64,000 bases of DNA from Candidatus Borkfalkia faecavium (GCA_019114755.1 DXEW01000003.1:1-64000), one strand, 5' to 3'. Positions 18,002 through 27,677 are shown, counted from the first letter of the stretch. The notes: generated by a model from the letters alone, not told the origin. Numbers and translations are program-made.

Positions 18002-18607
18002 TCAATTTTGTGAGCGAGTCCAGTCGGAAAAGATACAGCCGCAATAATTTTGGCGGTACAGGCCGTGCTGTTTCGCCAGCTCGACCGAGCGCAAATAGCC
18101 GTTTTGCTTTTTGAAGTCGTTGGGCAGCCAGCGCACGCCGTACTCCGCGGCATACCGCTCGCCCAGTTGGTTGAGCCAGGCGGCGTTTTTGTGCGGGCTG
18201 ACCGATAATGTAGAGCAAAACCAGCCGTATCCGTTTTCCTTTGCCGTGCGGGCAGTTTTTCCGATACGCAAGGCATAACAGCGGTAGCACCTTGCTCCGC
18301 CTTCGCGTTCCGCTTCCAGCCCCTGTACCGTATCGAAAAATTCTTGCGGAAGGTAGTCGCAGTCTAAAAAGTCTGCCTGCCCTGTTTCGCGCAGCAGGCG
18401 CAGCTGCTCTGATTTGCGCTTGGCGTACTCCGCCCCGTCGGTGATGTTGGGGTTGTAGTACAGCACGGTGACGCGGAAGGTATCCGCGAGCGCTTCTAAG
18501 CAGCGCGTGGAACAGGGTCCGCAGCAGCTGTGCAGCAGCAGGCGCTCGCCTTTGGGCACTTCCTCCAAGATCTGCAGCATCTTTTTGTGGAAATTTTCCC
18601 TGTTCAT
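18002..18607 (-). CDS. queH: epoxyqueuosine reductase QueH
   Basis: Catalyses the last step of queuosine tRNA modification by a non-cobalamin route. The 201-residue protein carries the family motifs LLLHSCCGPCSTRCLE (near residues 28-43), YYNPNI, ARCYRCYALR, SVSPHK and the terminal NYCGCIFS, whose cysteines hold an Fe-S cluster and a second metal. The ATG at 18607 lacks a ribosome binding site and lies exactly six bases after a TATAAT box, so the mRNA may be leaderless. An internal ATG at residue 16 is the alternative start. Confidence 0.9.
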   Translation of the reverse strand: MNRENFHKKMLQILEEVPKGERLLLHSCCGPCSTRCLEALADTFRVTVLYYNPNITDGAEYAKRKSEQLRLLRETGQADFLDCDYLPQEFFDTVQGLEAEREGGARCYRCYALRIGKTARTAKENGYGWFCSTLSVSPHKNAAWLNQLGERYAAEYGVRWLPNDFKKQNGYLRSVELAKQHGLYRQNYCGCIFSDWTRSQN

Positions 18608-18613
18608 AGAGAC

Positions 18614-18642
18614 ATTATAACACACTTTGAAAAAAAAGCAAA
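18614..18642 (-). promoter_or_regulatory. queH promoter placed six bases before the ATG
   Basis: Minus-strand TTTGCT (18637-18642), 17-base spacer, extended TGT-TATAAT (18614-18619), then six bases to the ATG. Transcription would start at about the first base of the coding region. Confidence 0.7.
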
Positions 18643-18911
18643 GTATTTATGGGCAAAAAAACAAATAGTCCTGCAAATGTTGGAGAAAATTGTCGCATTT
18701 GTCACAAATCGAGGCAAAAATTTTTTCCGACGCCTTTGCGGAAGGAAGTGGGCGCCCCACCGCGCAACGTTCGCGCCCGCGCGCTTGTGGTGACCTCGCC
18801 ATAAACCTCCGCGATCATCCGCCGCACCGCACAACGTCCGCGCCCGCGCGCCTGCGCAAATGGTAAATGTAAAATGTAGAATGTAAAATTCCGGATACAA
18901 TAAAAAATAAT
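18626..18911. other. intergenic region with GC-rich direct repeats and a heptamer array
   Basis: A segment of about 27 bases (CACCGCGCAACGTTCGCGCC..., 18757-18783) recurs at about 18824-18851. A period-7 TGTARAA array lies at 18863-18893 and leads into the partial structured element at 18912. No gene is seen. Confidence 0.55.
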
Positions 18912-18998
18912 TCTCGCGCAAGCAAAACCACGCTTTTGCGCCAGCGCCCCCAATTTGCCGTTAGGCTCATGCAGGAAAGGTGAAGCCGCGGCATTTTT
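18912..18998 (+). repeat. structured intergenic element, truncated copy B1
   Basis: It shares CTCGCGCAAGCAAAACCACG, the GCAAAA...TTTTGC hairpin and GCAGGAAAGGTGAAG with copies A and C, then breaks off just after the central stem begins. It is joined head-to-tail to the complete copy B2. Confidence 0.75.
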
Positions 18999-19009
18999 AT
19001 TCCAAACTA

Positions 19010-19232
19010 TTCTCAAAAAACGGCAAAATCACACTTTTGCCGTTTTTCCCTTATGAGCATACGGATGGAGGTGAATGCGCCGCGCGTTTTATCAAGGGTG
19101 TGCCCTGCAATGCGCGGCGCAGAGGGGAGAAACCGCCGCCAGTATGGCGCGCAAATTTGCGCGCCAACGCACGGCAGGTTTCCCCCTTACTCTCGACAAT
19201 TTCTTTCGTCAGCTCGAAAGAAATTGTGAGAA
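19010..19232 (+). repeat. structured intergenic element, full copy B2
   Basis: It has the hairpin AACGGCAAAA...TTTTGCCGTT (about 19018-19043), GGAGGTGAA, and the stem TGCGCCGCGC (19076-19085) with GCGCGGCGCA (19112-19121) around the conserved GTGTGCCCT loop. A GGGGAGAAACC/GGTTTCCCCC stem holds a GGCGCGCAAATTTGCGCGCC palindrome, and a terminal hairpin (19196-19227) ends a few bases from the stop of the convergent GNAT gene. Confidence 0.82.
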
Positions 19233-19727
19233 CTAAATTCTGTATTCATAAATATAATCATCCATCACAAAGCCGCTGCCGATGTCGGTGACGGTGTGGT
19301 CGGTGCGCGTGAAGCCGAACTTTTCGTAAGCGCGCACGGCGCGGGCGTTGCCCGTGTTGACGGTGAGGTACACCGCCTTCAGCCCCCTCTCTGCGGCGAT
19401 CTCTGCCACGGCGGCGAGCGCCTTTTGCCCGATGCCGCGGCCGCGCTCTTCTTCCGTAAGGTATAATTTGGAGAGGAACAGCTTCTCTTTTTCGGGGTGC
19501 AGGGCGCAGTAGCCGATGCGCCGCCCTTCGCCTTCGATATAATAATACAGGTACCCCTCTTCGCGCACCTGCCGTTCGATGGCGGCGGCGCTTTGGAAGG
19601 TATCCGTCATATACTTGACCTGCGCTTCGCCCAAAAGGCCGTCGTACGCGGTGTGCCACTGGCGGGCGATGAACTGCGCCAGCGGGGCGTATTCTTCTTT
19701 TTGAGCGGGAACAAAACGGATGTCCAT
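19233..19727 (-). CDS. GNAT family N-acetyltransferase
   Basis: A 164-residue acetyltransferase. The acetyl-CoA binding segment EEERGRGIGQKALAAV (about residues 91-106) and the following VYLTVNTGNARAVRAYEKFGF are typical of GNAT motif A and B. The start has AGGAGAAG. The substrate cannot be predicted; small-molecule amines or protein N-termini are both possible. It is monocistronic with its own promoter and its stop codon abuts the structured element B2. Confidence 0.88.
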   Translation of the reverse strand: MDIRFVPAQKEEYAPLAQFIARQWHTAYDGLLGEAQVKYMTDTFQSAAAIERQVREEGYLYYYIEGEGRRIGYCALHPEKEKLFLSKLYLTEEERGRGIGQKALAAVAEIAAERGLKAVYLTVNTGNARAVRAYEKFGFTRTDHTVTDIGSGFVMDDYIYEYRI

Positions 19728-19758
19728 GCCAACTTCTCCTCGGTGATCTTTCCTATCT

Positions 19759-19787
19759 ATTATAGACCTTGCGGGCGGCAAAGTCAA
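19759..19787 (-). promoter_or_regulatory. sigma-A promoter of the GNAT gene
   Basis: Minus-strand TTGACT (19782-19787), 17-base spacer, TATAAT (19759-19764). Confidence 0.8.
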
Positions 19788-20000
19788 GCGCCGCCCTTAG
19801 CGCTTTTCCCTGCGCCCGCGCCATTCCCGTACCATTCCCGCGCCTGTCGCTCCCTTCCTTTCTGTAAAAAAAGAAAAAAGCCTTTCGGCAAAGTTCGGCA
19901 GCGTTCGGCAAAAGTTTCGCCATTTTTCGCTCCCGTTTATTGTATACTGAAACACACTGCGGCCGCAGCTGCGGCGCAAAATTTTGCCACGGGGAAGAAG

Positions 20001-20687
20001 ATGGTACATATTTCGGAAACGATCTTACGATGGCTGGAAGAGACTGCCGCCGCCTGCGGCGACGGCGTACTGCTGGCGCTGTTGGCGGCCCCGCCGCTGC
20101 TGTTTTTGCTCGCCTTTGTGCTGCGGCTGGGCATCCCCCGCCTGCGCGCCCTGCCGCTGCGCCCGCTGCATGCCGCCGCCGACGTGTGCCTGCTGCTGTA
20201 TTTGTGCCTGTGCCTGCTGCACCCGCAGCTGCGCCCCCGCCTGTACGCCGCCGCGGCGCTCATATTGCTGGAAAAGCTGGCGCTGTGCGCCCTGCTTACC
20301 CTGCTGCGCCTGCCGGGGCGCAAAAAAAAGCGCAGTCCGCGCCCTGCCGCGCCCCCTTTACAGGCGGAGCCTGCCGCATCCCCCTTGCAGCCGCCCCCGC
20401 CACCCCCGCCGCCCGCCGAGGGCTTGCCCGCCAAGGTGCTGTGCTGTGAAGAGCGGGAAGAGCGGGAGACGGAAGTGGAAAAAGACGTGCGCTTGGGGCA
20501 TATATTCGGGGTGTTGGAGCGGCTGAAACAGCTGCCGCTCAGCCCCGGCGACAGGCTGGAAGCGGAAAAGGCGCAGCAGCTGCTGACGGCCTACCGCGCC
20601 AAGCGGACGCTTTGCGCCAAAGAGGCGGAAACGCTCAACGACATACTCGCCGCCCTGTTAAAGATGATGGCGAAGTATCAATATTGA
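20001..20687 (+). CDS. membrane protein of unknown function
   Basis: I do not recognise this 228-residue protein. It has three hydrophobic stretches in the first 115 residues (VLLALLAAPPLLFLLAFVL and two Leu/Ala/Cys-rich segments). A Pro-rich linker with a run of eight prolines (near 145-152) follows, then a charged helical C-terminal domain of about 75 residues with no known motif. The ATG at 20001 lies behind GGGGAAGAAG. Codon use is GC-rich like its neighbours. It stands alone, convergent with addA, so context gives no clue to its role. Confidence 0.65.
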   Translation: MVHISETILRWLEETAAACGDGVLLALLAAPPLLFLLAFVLRLGIPRLRALPLRPLHAAADVCLLLYLCLCLLHPQLRPRLYAAAALILLEKLALCALLTLLRLPGRKKKRSPRPAAPPLQAEPAASPLQPPPPPPPPAEGLPAKVLCCEEREERETEVEKDVRLGHIFGVLERLKQLPLSPGDRLEAEKAQQLLTAYRAKRTLCAKEAETLNDILAALLKMMAKYQY

Positions 20688-20737
20688 AAAAGCCGAAGCG
20701 GCGGCAAAAAAGAAAAAGATAAAACGATAAACGACAA

Positions 20738-20773
20738 GGGGCGCGTCTTGCATAAGGCGCGCCCCTCTTTTTC
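20738..20773 (+). terminator. intrinsic terminator
   Basis: GGGGCGCG pairs with CGCGCCCC, followed by TCTTTTT, between the convergent unknown membrane protein gene and addA. Confidence 0.75.
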
Positions 20774-20815
20774 CGTTGTTTGCCCTAACGCCGCCCGCAC
20801 CCGACGGCGGGGCTT

Positions 20816-23800
20816 TCATTTTTCTTCCAAAATTTCCTGTCGGGCGGAAGGGGCCTTTTCATTTTCTTCCAAAATCTCCTGCGGGACGGGCAGGGTATAG
20901 CATTGCAGGATGTTGACGATGTACGCCCTGACTTTGGACGCCCCGCCCCGCCGCGCCGCCGCCGCGTAGATCTTGAGCTGGGGGGCGTAGCGGGCGAGCA
21001 GCTCCTGCGGCCCGTGCGAGGAATACTTGTAGTCGATGACGATGCACTCGCCGCCGCGCGTGGCCAACAAGTCGATGACGCCCTGCACCAGCACCTCGTC
21101 TTCGGCATCCGTTTCAAACAGCCGGCGGGCGGGCAGGAACATGAGGAATTCGCGCTCGCGCCCGAGGGTGTAGCCGGAAAGGGAGGCGAACACGGGCATT
21201 TGCAGCACCGCGCGCAGCCGCCCGGCATCGAGCAGGGCCGCCTGTTGCGGGGGGAGAAGGGCGCAGACGCGGGCGATCTCTTCTTCAACGGGGGCGGAAA
21301 AGTCGGCGCGTTCCAAAAAGGCGTGGTATGCCGTGCCGTGCGCCGCGTCGGCATCGGAGGCGTACTCTTCGCCGCCGACAGCGGGCTCTTCCGCCCGCAG
21401 CGCCTGCAAGATGGCGGAAGGCGAGGTCTTGACGGGCAGAAGGGTGCTGCTCTGATAGGCGTACGGGAGGGCGTAGCGCGCCAGCACGGCGGCTTTGGCG
21501 GCTTCGTCGCAGCCGGAAATGACCCGCTCGCCCGCAGGGGCGGGCACGGCGCCCGCCACGGGGGCGTAGTTGTCTTTGAGGAGCGAGAGGTCGATGAAGT
21601 CGGCAAAGCTCTTTGCCTCGGTGAGGGAAGCCTCGTCGAAGGGCTGTTCTTTGGAGAACACGAGGTGCAGGCTGCTTTTGGCGCGGGTGAGGGCGACGTA
21701 TAAAAGGCGCATCTCGTCTTCCGAGCGGCGCCTGGCGGCGCGGCGGGAAGCTGCGGCGCGCAAAATAGTTTCGGCGGCGGTATGGGAAGAGGGGTCGTAC
21801 GCCTTCAGGGCGAAACCCCACTCGTCGTCAAAGAGTACCGGAGACTGGTCGCCCGCAAAGGGCTTGTTCAGCCCCCCGACGATGACGACGGGGAATTCAA
21901 GCCCCTTGGAAGCGTGCATGGTCATCACGCGGACGGCGTTTTCGCCCCCGCTTTCGGCATAGCCGAGCTCGCCGCTTACCCTGACCTGCTCTAAAAACTC
22001 GTGCACGGCGGCGCTGCCCGCCGCGGCGATGAGGCGGGAGAGGCGGCGCACCCGCTCTGCCCCGCAGGGCAGGGCCAGCTGCTGCGCTTCCATGCCGGTA
22101 TCGGCGAGGATGTACGCCATCAGCTCGGCGGCGCCGTGCACCTGCATGCGCAGGCGGTAGCGCTCCGCACGGGCGTAAAAGGCGGCAAGTTTTTGGCCCA
22201 AGCTCCCGCCTTCTGCCGCCAGCCGCTCGCAGGCGGCTGCAAAGCCCTCTTCGCCGTTTTCGTCTTTTTTGGCGGAAAGGCGGATGGCGGCGAGGTCTTC
22301 GTCCGTCAGCCCGCCCATCGCCGATTTCAAGGCGGCGGCGAGGGGGATCTCCTGCCCGCCGTTATCCAGAAACTGCAAAATGGCGAGCATGGCGCGCACT
22401 TCGGGGTAGCTGCACAGATCGACCTCGGCTGCGGCGGCGACGGGGATGCCGCGGCCGACGAGCGCGCGGATGACGCGGCGGGTGTGCTCGGTGCCGCTGC
22501 GCATGAGCACGACGATATCCTGCAGGCGGTTGGGCACCTCTTTGCCTTCGGCGGGGTCGTAGCGCATGGACGCCGCCTCTTGCAGCACCAGCTCTGCGAT
22601 CAGCTCGCCCTCGGCGGAGGCTTCGCCCTCCCCTTCGCCCAAATGCTCCGCCACCGAATACACGCCGCGCGCGGGCGGGGCCTGCTTTTCGGGCGGGGGC
22701 ACGAACTCGGCGCACACCTTGCCCAAGGGGCGGGCGGGGCTGCCCTGCCGCGCCGCATCGCCCGCCGTGATGACGGACGTGGCGGCGTAATCGATGGAAC
22801 AGCTTTCGCGCGTCATGCAGCGGGTGAAGAGCTTGTTGACGGCGTCGAGCACGGCAAAGCAGCTGCGGAAGTTGCCGTTGAGGGTGAGCGCCCGCCCCTC
22901 GGCGGAAAGTTCTTCAAATTTTTGGGTGAAGAAGGCGGCGGAACAGCCGCGGAAGCCGTAGATGGACTGCTTCGGATCGCCCACCATGAACACGTTTTTG
23001 CCCCCCAGGCGGGTGAGGATGCGGTCCTGCACCGGGTTGACGTCTTGATATTCGTCTACGAACACATGCGTGTAGCGGGCGTTGACCTCGGCGCGCACGG
23101 CTTCGTTTTCCAACAGGCGCAGGCAGCCGTGCTCGAGGTCGGCAAAGTCCAGCCCGCCCGCGCGGCGCTTGGCGGCGGCGTAGAAGCCGTCGAAGGCGAT
23201 GAGCGCCTCGCACAGGCCTTCCGCCGTCTTGCCCGAAGAGAGGAAGCGCGCCAGCTCTTCTTCCCGCGAAGAAAAGGGGGCGGCGAATTTTGCCAGCTTT
23301 TCGATCTGCGGCTTGAGCGTTTTGAGCTTTTCGTCCAGCGCGGCGGCGGGGCCGCCGCCCTTGCGGGCCTTATCGGCGCGCGGCTTGGACGAGAGCTTTG
23401 TTTCCGCCAAAACGGCGGCGGAAGCGAAGATATCGGGCGCGGCGCACAGCCGCTCGGCAAGGGCCTTGCGCTCCTGCAAAAAGGCGATATGCGCCCCGCC
23501 GAACAGGCCCTGTTCCAGATAGGGCTGCATCTCCCCTTCCAGCGCGGCGGCGCTTTTGCCAAGGCGCGCGGCGCGGGCGGAAAGCTCGCCTTGCAGTTCG
23601 GCGGCGAGGGCTTCGAAGCCTTCCTCGCCGTAGCGGGCGGGGAGGGCGCGCAGAAAGGCGAGGTAATCGGGGCGGGAGCGCATCTTTTCGTACCCTTCCA
23701 AGACGATCTTGCCCAAGGCGTCGAACCCGCGGCTGCCCGCAAAGGCGGCGCCGAGGGCGGAAAAGGCGGCGGACTTTTGTTCCAACAAATATTCGATGGT

Positions 23801-24229
23801 CTGCTGCAGGGCGCGGCGGCGCAGTTTTTTTGCCTCGGCGTCGTCGAGGACGCGGAAATTCGCCTCTACATCCGCCTCGTAAAAGCGGCGGCGCAAAAGC
23901 CCCGTGCAGAAGGAGTGCAGGGTGCACACGTCCGCCGTGCCGATCTCGGAGATCTGTTCGCGCAGGCGGGCGCGCACGGCGGCATCGTGCGTGCCGTTGA
24001 CGGAGCGCACCAGCGCCGCCCGCAGGCGCTCTTTCATCTCGGCGGCGGCGAGCTTTGTAAAGGTGACGGCGAGCACGGACGACACCTCCGCCTCGCCCGC
24101 GAGGATGAGGGAGATCATCTTTTCGATCATCACGAAGGTCTTGCCGCTGCCCGCCGAGGCGGACACCAGCACCTGCCCCGGGGCGGCGATGGCCGCCTGC
24201 TGTTCCTGTGTGGGTCTGCGTTCGCTCAT
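20816..24229 (-). CDS. addA: ATP-dependent helicase/nuclease subunit A
   Basis: The UvrD-type helicase and nuclease subunit of AddAB, which processes double-strand breaks for RecA. The 1137-residue protein has Walker A (SASAGSGKT, near residue 22), the Walker B motif VFVDEYQDVNPVQD, later helicase motifs VMTMHASKGLEFPVV and LLYVALTRAK, and a C-terminal nuclease domain with CIVIDYKYSSHG. It is slightly shorter than Bacillus AddA. The ATG at 24229 has GAGGAG; an extension to 24289 reads through repeats. It lies downstream of addB, the usual order. Confidence 0.95.
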   Translation of the reverse strand: MSERRPTQEQQAAIAAPGQVLVSASAGSGKTFVMIEKMISLILAGEAEVSSVLAVTFTKLAAAEMKERLRAALVRSVNGTHDAAVRARLREQISEIGTADVCTLHSFCTGLLRRRFYEADVEANFRVLDDAEAKKLRRRALQQTIEYLLEQKSAAFSALGAAFAGSRGFDALGKIVLEGYEKMRSRPDYLAFLRALPARYGEEGFEALAAELQGELSARAARLGKSAAALEGEMQPYLEQGLFGGAHIAFLQERKALAERLCAAPDIFASAAVLAETKLSSKPRADKARKGGGPAAALDEKLKTLKPQIEKLAKFAAPFSSREEELARFLSSGKTAEGLCEALIAFDGFYAAAKRRAGGLDFADLEHGCLRLLENEAVRAEVNARYTHVFVDEYQDVNPVQDRILTRLGGKNVFMVGDPKQSIYGFRGCSAAFFTQKFEELSAEGRALTLNGNFRSCFAVLDAVNKLFTRCMTRESCSIDYAATSVITAGDAARQGSPARPLGKVCAEFVPPPEKQAPPARGVYSVAEHLGEGEGEASAEGELIAELVLQEAASMRYDPAEGKEVPNRLQDIVVLMRSGTEHTRRVIRALVGRGIPVAAAAEVDLCSYPEVRAMLAILQFLDNGGQEIPLAAALKSAMGGLTDEDLAAIRLSAKKDENGEEGFAAACERLAAEGGSLGQKLAAFYARAERYRLRMQVHGAAELMAYILADTGMEAQQLALPCGAERVRRLSRLIAAAGSAAVHEFLEQVRVSGELGYAESGGENAVRVMTMHASKGLEFPVVIVGGLNKPFAGDQSPVLFDDEWGFALKAYDPSSHTAAETILRAAASRRAARRRSEDEMRLLYVALTRAKSSLHLVFSKEQPFDEASLTEAKSFADFIDLSLLKDNYAPVAGAVPAPAGERVISGCDEAAKAAVLARYALPYAYQSSTLLPVKTSPSAILQALRAEEPAVGGEEYASDADAAHGTAYHAFLERADFSAPVEEEIARVCALLPPQQAALLDAGRLRAVLQMPVFASLSGYTLGREREFLMFLPARRLFETDAEDEVLVQGVIDLLATRGGECIVIDYKYSSHGPQELLARYAPQLKIYAAAARRGGASKVRAYIVNILQCYTLPVPQEILEENEKAPSARQEILEEK

Positions 24230-24257
24230 TGTACGTTTCTCCTCATGACCGCGGCGG

Positions 24258-24390
24258 TCTGCCCGCCCCGTGCGTTCCTGCGCCGGCATGTTTCCCTTGT
24301 CTGCCCGCCCCGTGCGTTCCTGCGCCGGCTCATTGCCCTTTTCCGACTGCTCGTTGCCCTTTTATGACTGTTCATTGCCCTTCCCTCTCG
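24258..24390. repeat. 21-bp and 42-bp repeats at the addB stop codon
   Basis: TCATTGCCCTT recurs at 24330, 24351 (as TCGTTGCCCTT) and 24372 with a 21-base period; the last copy contains the addB stop codon. A 30-base segment is repeated at 24258-24287 and 24300-24329, a 42-base period. Confidence 0.82.
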
Positions 24391-27300
24391 CTGCGGACGA
24401 TGTCTACGATCTCGCTAAGGCTTGCGGTGCGCTCGCTGCGCTCGGCTTCGGCGGGGTCGCGCCCGCACAGCGCCCCGTAGGGGCAGTAGGCGCACTCGCC
24501 CGCGTACGGCGAAGGGGCGATGCAGCCCGCCGAAAGTTCCTTCAAACAATTTTCGGAAACGCGCACGGCGTATTGCAGAAAGTCTGCCATCTCCTCTTCG
24601 CGCAAAGTACCCCTGCCGCCCGTGGCGCATTTGGCGGCGATGAAGCGGCTCTCTTCCCCCGCCTGCAGGGCGGGTTCGCTGAGGCGGACGATCTCCTCTT
24701 CGGCGGCGGTGAAGCCTTCCATGCGGAAGGGCGCCTTTTCTTCGGGCGGGACGAAGCCGACGCGGGCGGGGAAGTAATACGCCCCCGCGGGCTTGCCCCC
24801 CGCCGACGCCGCGGACAAATACAGCTCCAGCTGCAATTTTCTGCCCGTGTAATAGTCGGTGGGCTTGACCTGCATGCGGCCCGTCTTATAATCGACGACG
24901 CGCACGTATTCGCCGCTGCGGTCGATGCGGTCGATCTTGCCGGCGACGGTGTAGGTGCGGCCGCCCGCCCGCAGCGGGATGCCGCCGATGGGCGAGCCGG
25001 GGTAGCCGAACGACTGCTCGGCGGCGGCGACGGTGTAGGCGGAGCCTTTGACCTGCTCGAACACCTGCCTGCCGATGACGACCGCCTCCTCCACCAGCGC
25101 GCGGGCGGCAAAGCTGCCCGCGCCCGTATCGGCGAGGTAGCAATAGGGCGGGGCGGAGAGCAGCTCTTCGGCGCGGGCGCGCATGAACGCCTCGCAGGCG
25201 GGGATATCGGGCAAGCGGGCGATGGCGGGGGCGAGCAGGCGCAGCAGCTCGTGCATGTAGTTGCCCGCGTCCAGCGCGCGCACGCTCTTTTCTTCCTGCC
25301 GCATCAGGCGCAGGCCGCGCTCGGCAAAGTTGCGGTAGGGACAGGCAAAATAGCCCTCGATGAGGGTGGGGGCGACCGTCTCCTTGCCGCCGAGCAGAAG
25401 CTGCGCCGCGGCGGGCGCGAACGCCTGTTCCCCCTGTATTTCCATGGCGGGGGCGTCCCCTTTTTCGCGCAGGGCGGAAAGAAGCCCGGTATGGGCGGAA
25501 AAATCTTTTCTGCCGCGGCGGTATTCGTCCGCACGCGAGAGGAGCTCTCGCACGGCGGGCACGCGCTCGCAGGAGATCGCGGCAAGATAGGCGCGGAAGG
25601 CGGCGGGGTCGCGCCGTTCATACCCTTCGTAGGCGGCGCGGTCGAACAGTTTGACGGGCTCTCCCCTTTCATCCGTGAACAGGGCGGCGACCGTCTGGAA
25701 TACGCTGCTCGGCCGCACTTCCGCCCCCCCTTGGCCGGCGGGGCGGGAGAGGTACAGCCGCTCGGAAAAGCCGCAGAGGGCAAGGCCTGTGTTTTCGCGG
25801 GCGCGGGCGTTGACTTCGCGGATCTTGGGGGCGATCTCCACTTGCAGCGAGCGGAGGCGGTCGATATCCTTATCGGTGATGATGCCGTTATCCGCCCCGC
25901 AGGCGGGCACGGCGTCGGTAAGCCCCGCCGCGAACACGACCTTTGCCACCCCGCGGCGGCTTTCGGCATAGCTGCCCACGAACACGGCGTCTAAATACTG
26001 GGGGATGAGGGCGATCTTCAGCTCTTTCAGCCCCGCGCCCAGCATGGCGGCGAAGTCGTCCGCCGAAAGGCGCATGTTTCCCGCCAGCTGCTCCGCCTCG
26101 GCGAGCACCCGCTCCATGCACTCGGCGCCGCGGGCGAAATAGGCCGCTTCGGCGCGCAGGCCTTCTTCTTCCAAACGGGAAGAAAGTTCTTCCTGCACGG
26201 CGGCGCAGCCGCACAGCTGCATGAGGCGGCGCACCAGGCGGCAGTACTCCGCCCCGCGCATGGAAGCGGCCGCGCCTTCAAACAGGGAGAGGAGGCGTTC
26301 GCGCAGCGCCTCGAACTGCGCCTTGGCTTCCGCTCCCCCTTCCGCTTCGGCGAGGTCTTTGACGGGGCGTTTGGCGCCGCCGCGGTAGTTGGCATAGCGC
26401 AGCAGATAGCCGCGGTACGCTTCCACCCCGCGGCGGGGGGCGCCGAAAAAGGGATTGGCCAGGAAGGCGTCTGTATCCGCAGGCTCGAACCCGCCCGCAA
26501 GCAGCGAGAACCAGCCCAGCACGAAGGACGACAGCGGGTGCTCGAAGGCGCTTTTGCGCACGTCGGCATAATACGGGATATGATATTCGGAAAAGGCGCG
26601 CGACAGCGGCACGGCATAGGCGGACAGGTCCGGCAAAAACAGCGACATTTCGCCGTAGCGCACCCCGCGCGCTGCCTCGGCGCGGACGGCGGCGGCGACA
26701 AAGCGCATTTCGTCCTCTTCGTCGGCGGCGGCAAACAGGCGCACGCGGTCTGTGGCCAAAGGCTGCGGGTAGACGGGATCGAACAGGCTGCGGCGCAGCG
26801 CCTCCGCCTCGGGGATGAGCCCCGAGGGCAGGGGGACGACCTGCACCGTGTGCCCCGCCCTGCGGCAGCAGCGCGTAAAGTCGGCGGCGGCTTCGCCTGC
26901 GTACAATGCCTCTTCTCCGCCGATGAGAAGGGCGGAAACGCTGCTCGCCGCAGAGATGGCGGCGCGGATGCCTTCCGCCGCCTGGCGGGTGAAGGAAGAA
27001 AAGCCGACGAACCACACCTCCGTGCCCGCGAGCTGCGCCGAGCGCACGGCATCCGGCAGCAGCGAGAGGACGCCGCTTTCGTCTACATACCCTTCCGCCA
27101 AAAAATCGAGATAGGCGCGGTAGACGAGGGCGATATCGGCGAGCTTTTCGCACAAAAGGGTATCCGCCTCCTGCTGCGCCGCCTCGAGCATTTCGGGCGT
27201 GACCAGCGCCGCGCGCAGCTGGGCGATGGTCTCGTACAGCGCCGCCGCGCAGGAAAGGGTGCCGAAGTAGCGCAGCTGACCCGCAAGGCGGGATAAAATG

Positions 27301-27536
27301 GCGCCCACCGCCAGCACCGAGCCCTGCTTGGACAGCACCCTGCGTTCGCCGCCGATGAAGCGGGCGAAGGTGGTGACGCGCGTATCGAAGGCCGCCCCGC
27401 GGGAAGCGACGGCGCGCTCCGCCTCTAAGGTGAGCCTGTCTTCACAAAATATCAGCCTCTTTGCGCCCGCAGGCAGCGCGCGCAGAAAGGCGGACAGCGC
27501 CGAAACGGTGGGGGCGAGATAGAGTTTTACCTGCAT
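24372..27536 (-). CDS. addB: ATP-dependent helicase/nuclease subunit B
   Basis: The second nuclease subunit of AddAB, with a degenerate helicase part that recognises Chi. The 1054-residue protein has a C-terminal PD-(D/E)xK domain with VRVVDYKTGRMQVKPTDYY and LQLELYL. Four cysteines frame it: one in YFACPYRNFAERGL and three in the end segment GECAYCPYGALCGRD, the usual Fe-S cluster arrangement. The N-terminus lacks a perfect Walker A, unlike Bacillus AddB. The ATG at 27536 follows AGGAGAACGCTC. Confidence 0.93.
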   Translation of the reverse strand: MQVKLYLAPTVSALSAFLRALPAGAKRLIFCEDRLTLEAERAVASRGAAFDTRVTTFARFIGGERRVLSKQGSVLAVGAILSRLAGQLRYFGTLSCAAALYETIAQLRAALVTPEMLEAAQQEADTLLCEKLADIALVYRAYLDFLAEGYVDESGVLSLLPDAVRSAQLAGTEVWFVGFSSFTRQAAEGIRAAISAASSVSALLIGGEEALYAGEAAADFTRCCRRAGHTVQVVPLPSGLIPEAEALRRSLFDPVYPQPLATDRVRLFAAADEEDEMRFVAAAVRAEAARGVRYGEMSLFLPDLSAYAVPLSRAFSEYHIPYYADVRKSAFEHPLSSFVLGWFSLLAGGFEPADTDAFLANPFFGAPRRGVEAYRGYLLRYANYRGGAKRPVKDLAEAEGGAEAKAQFEALRERLLSLFEGAAASMRGAEYCRLVRRLMQLCGCAAVQEELSSRLEEEGLRAEAAYFARGAECMERVLAEAEQLAGNMRLSADDFAAMLGAGLKELKIALIPQYLDAVFVGSYAESRRGVAKVVFAAGLTDAVPACGADNGIITDKDIDRLRSLQVEIAPKIREVNARARENTGLALCGFSERLYLSRPAGQGGAEVRPSSVFQTVAALFTDERGEPVKLFDRAAYEGYERRDPAAFRAYLAAISCERVPAVRELLSRADEYRRGRKDFSAHTGLLSALREKGDAPAMEIQGEQAFAPAAAQLLLGGKETVAPTLIEGYFACPYRNFAERGLRLMRQEEKSVRALDAGNYMHELLRLLAPAIARLPDIPACEAFMRARAEELLSAPPYCYLADTGAGSFAARALVEEAVVIGRQVFEQVKGSAYTVAAAEQSFGYPGSPIGGIPLRAGGRTYTVAGKIDRIDRSGEYVRVVDYKTGRMQVKPTDYYTGRKLQLELYLSAASAGGKPAGAYYFPARVGFVPPEEKAPFRMEGFTAAEEEIVRLSEPALQAGEESRFIAAKCATGGRGTLREEEMADFLQYAVRVSENCLKELSAGCIAPSPYAGECAYCPYGALCGRDPAEAERSERTASLSEIVDIVRSEREGQ

Positions 27537-27648
27537 GAGCGTTCTCCTTTGCTCCGCACGGCAGTGCTCCGCGCGGCGGGGTTTTGCTTCTTTCCTCTAT
27601 TATATCATATGTGACGGGATATTTTCGGTATTTTTCACCTGTTTTGTT

Positions 27649-27677
27649 TTTACAAACGCAAAAAATTATGCTATACT
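27649..27677 (+). promoter_or_regulatory. promoter of the lipoprotein gene
   Basis: TTTACA (27649-27654), 17-base spacer, TATACT (27672-27677), 43 bases before the chosen start. Confidence 0.75.

Noticed and set aside
18863..18893. CRISPR-like array of short repeats
   Set aside because: The period-7 TGTARAA units have no spacers, and no cas gene is present; the other repeats are far apart and irregular.
22001..24367. 788-codon plus-strand frame antisense to addA
   Set aside because: It covers addA motifs on the opposite strand, and its His/Gly/Ala/Arg-rich composition is typical of shadow frames.
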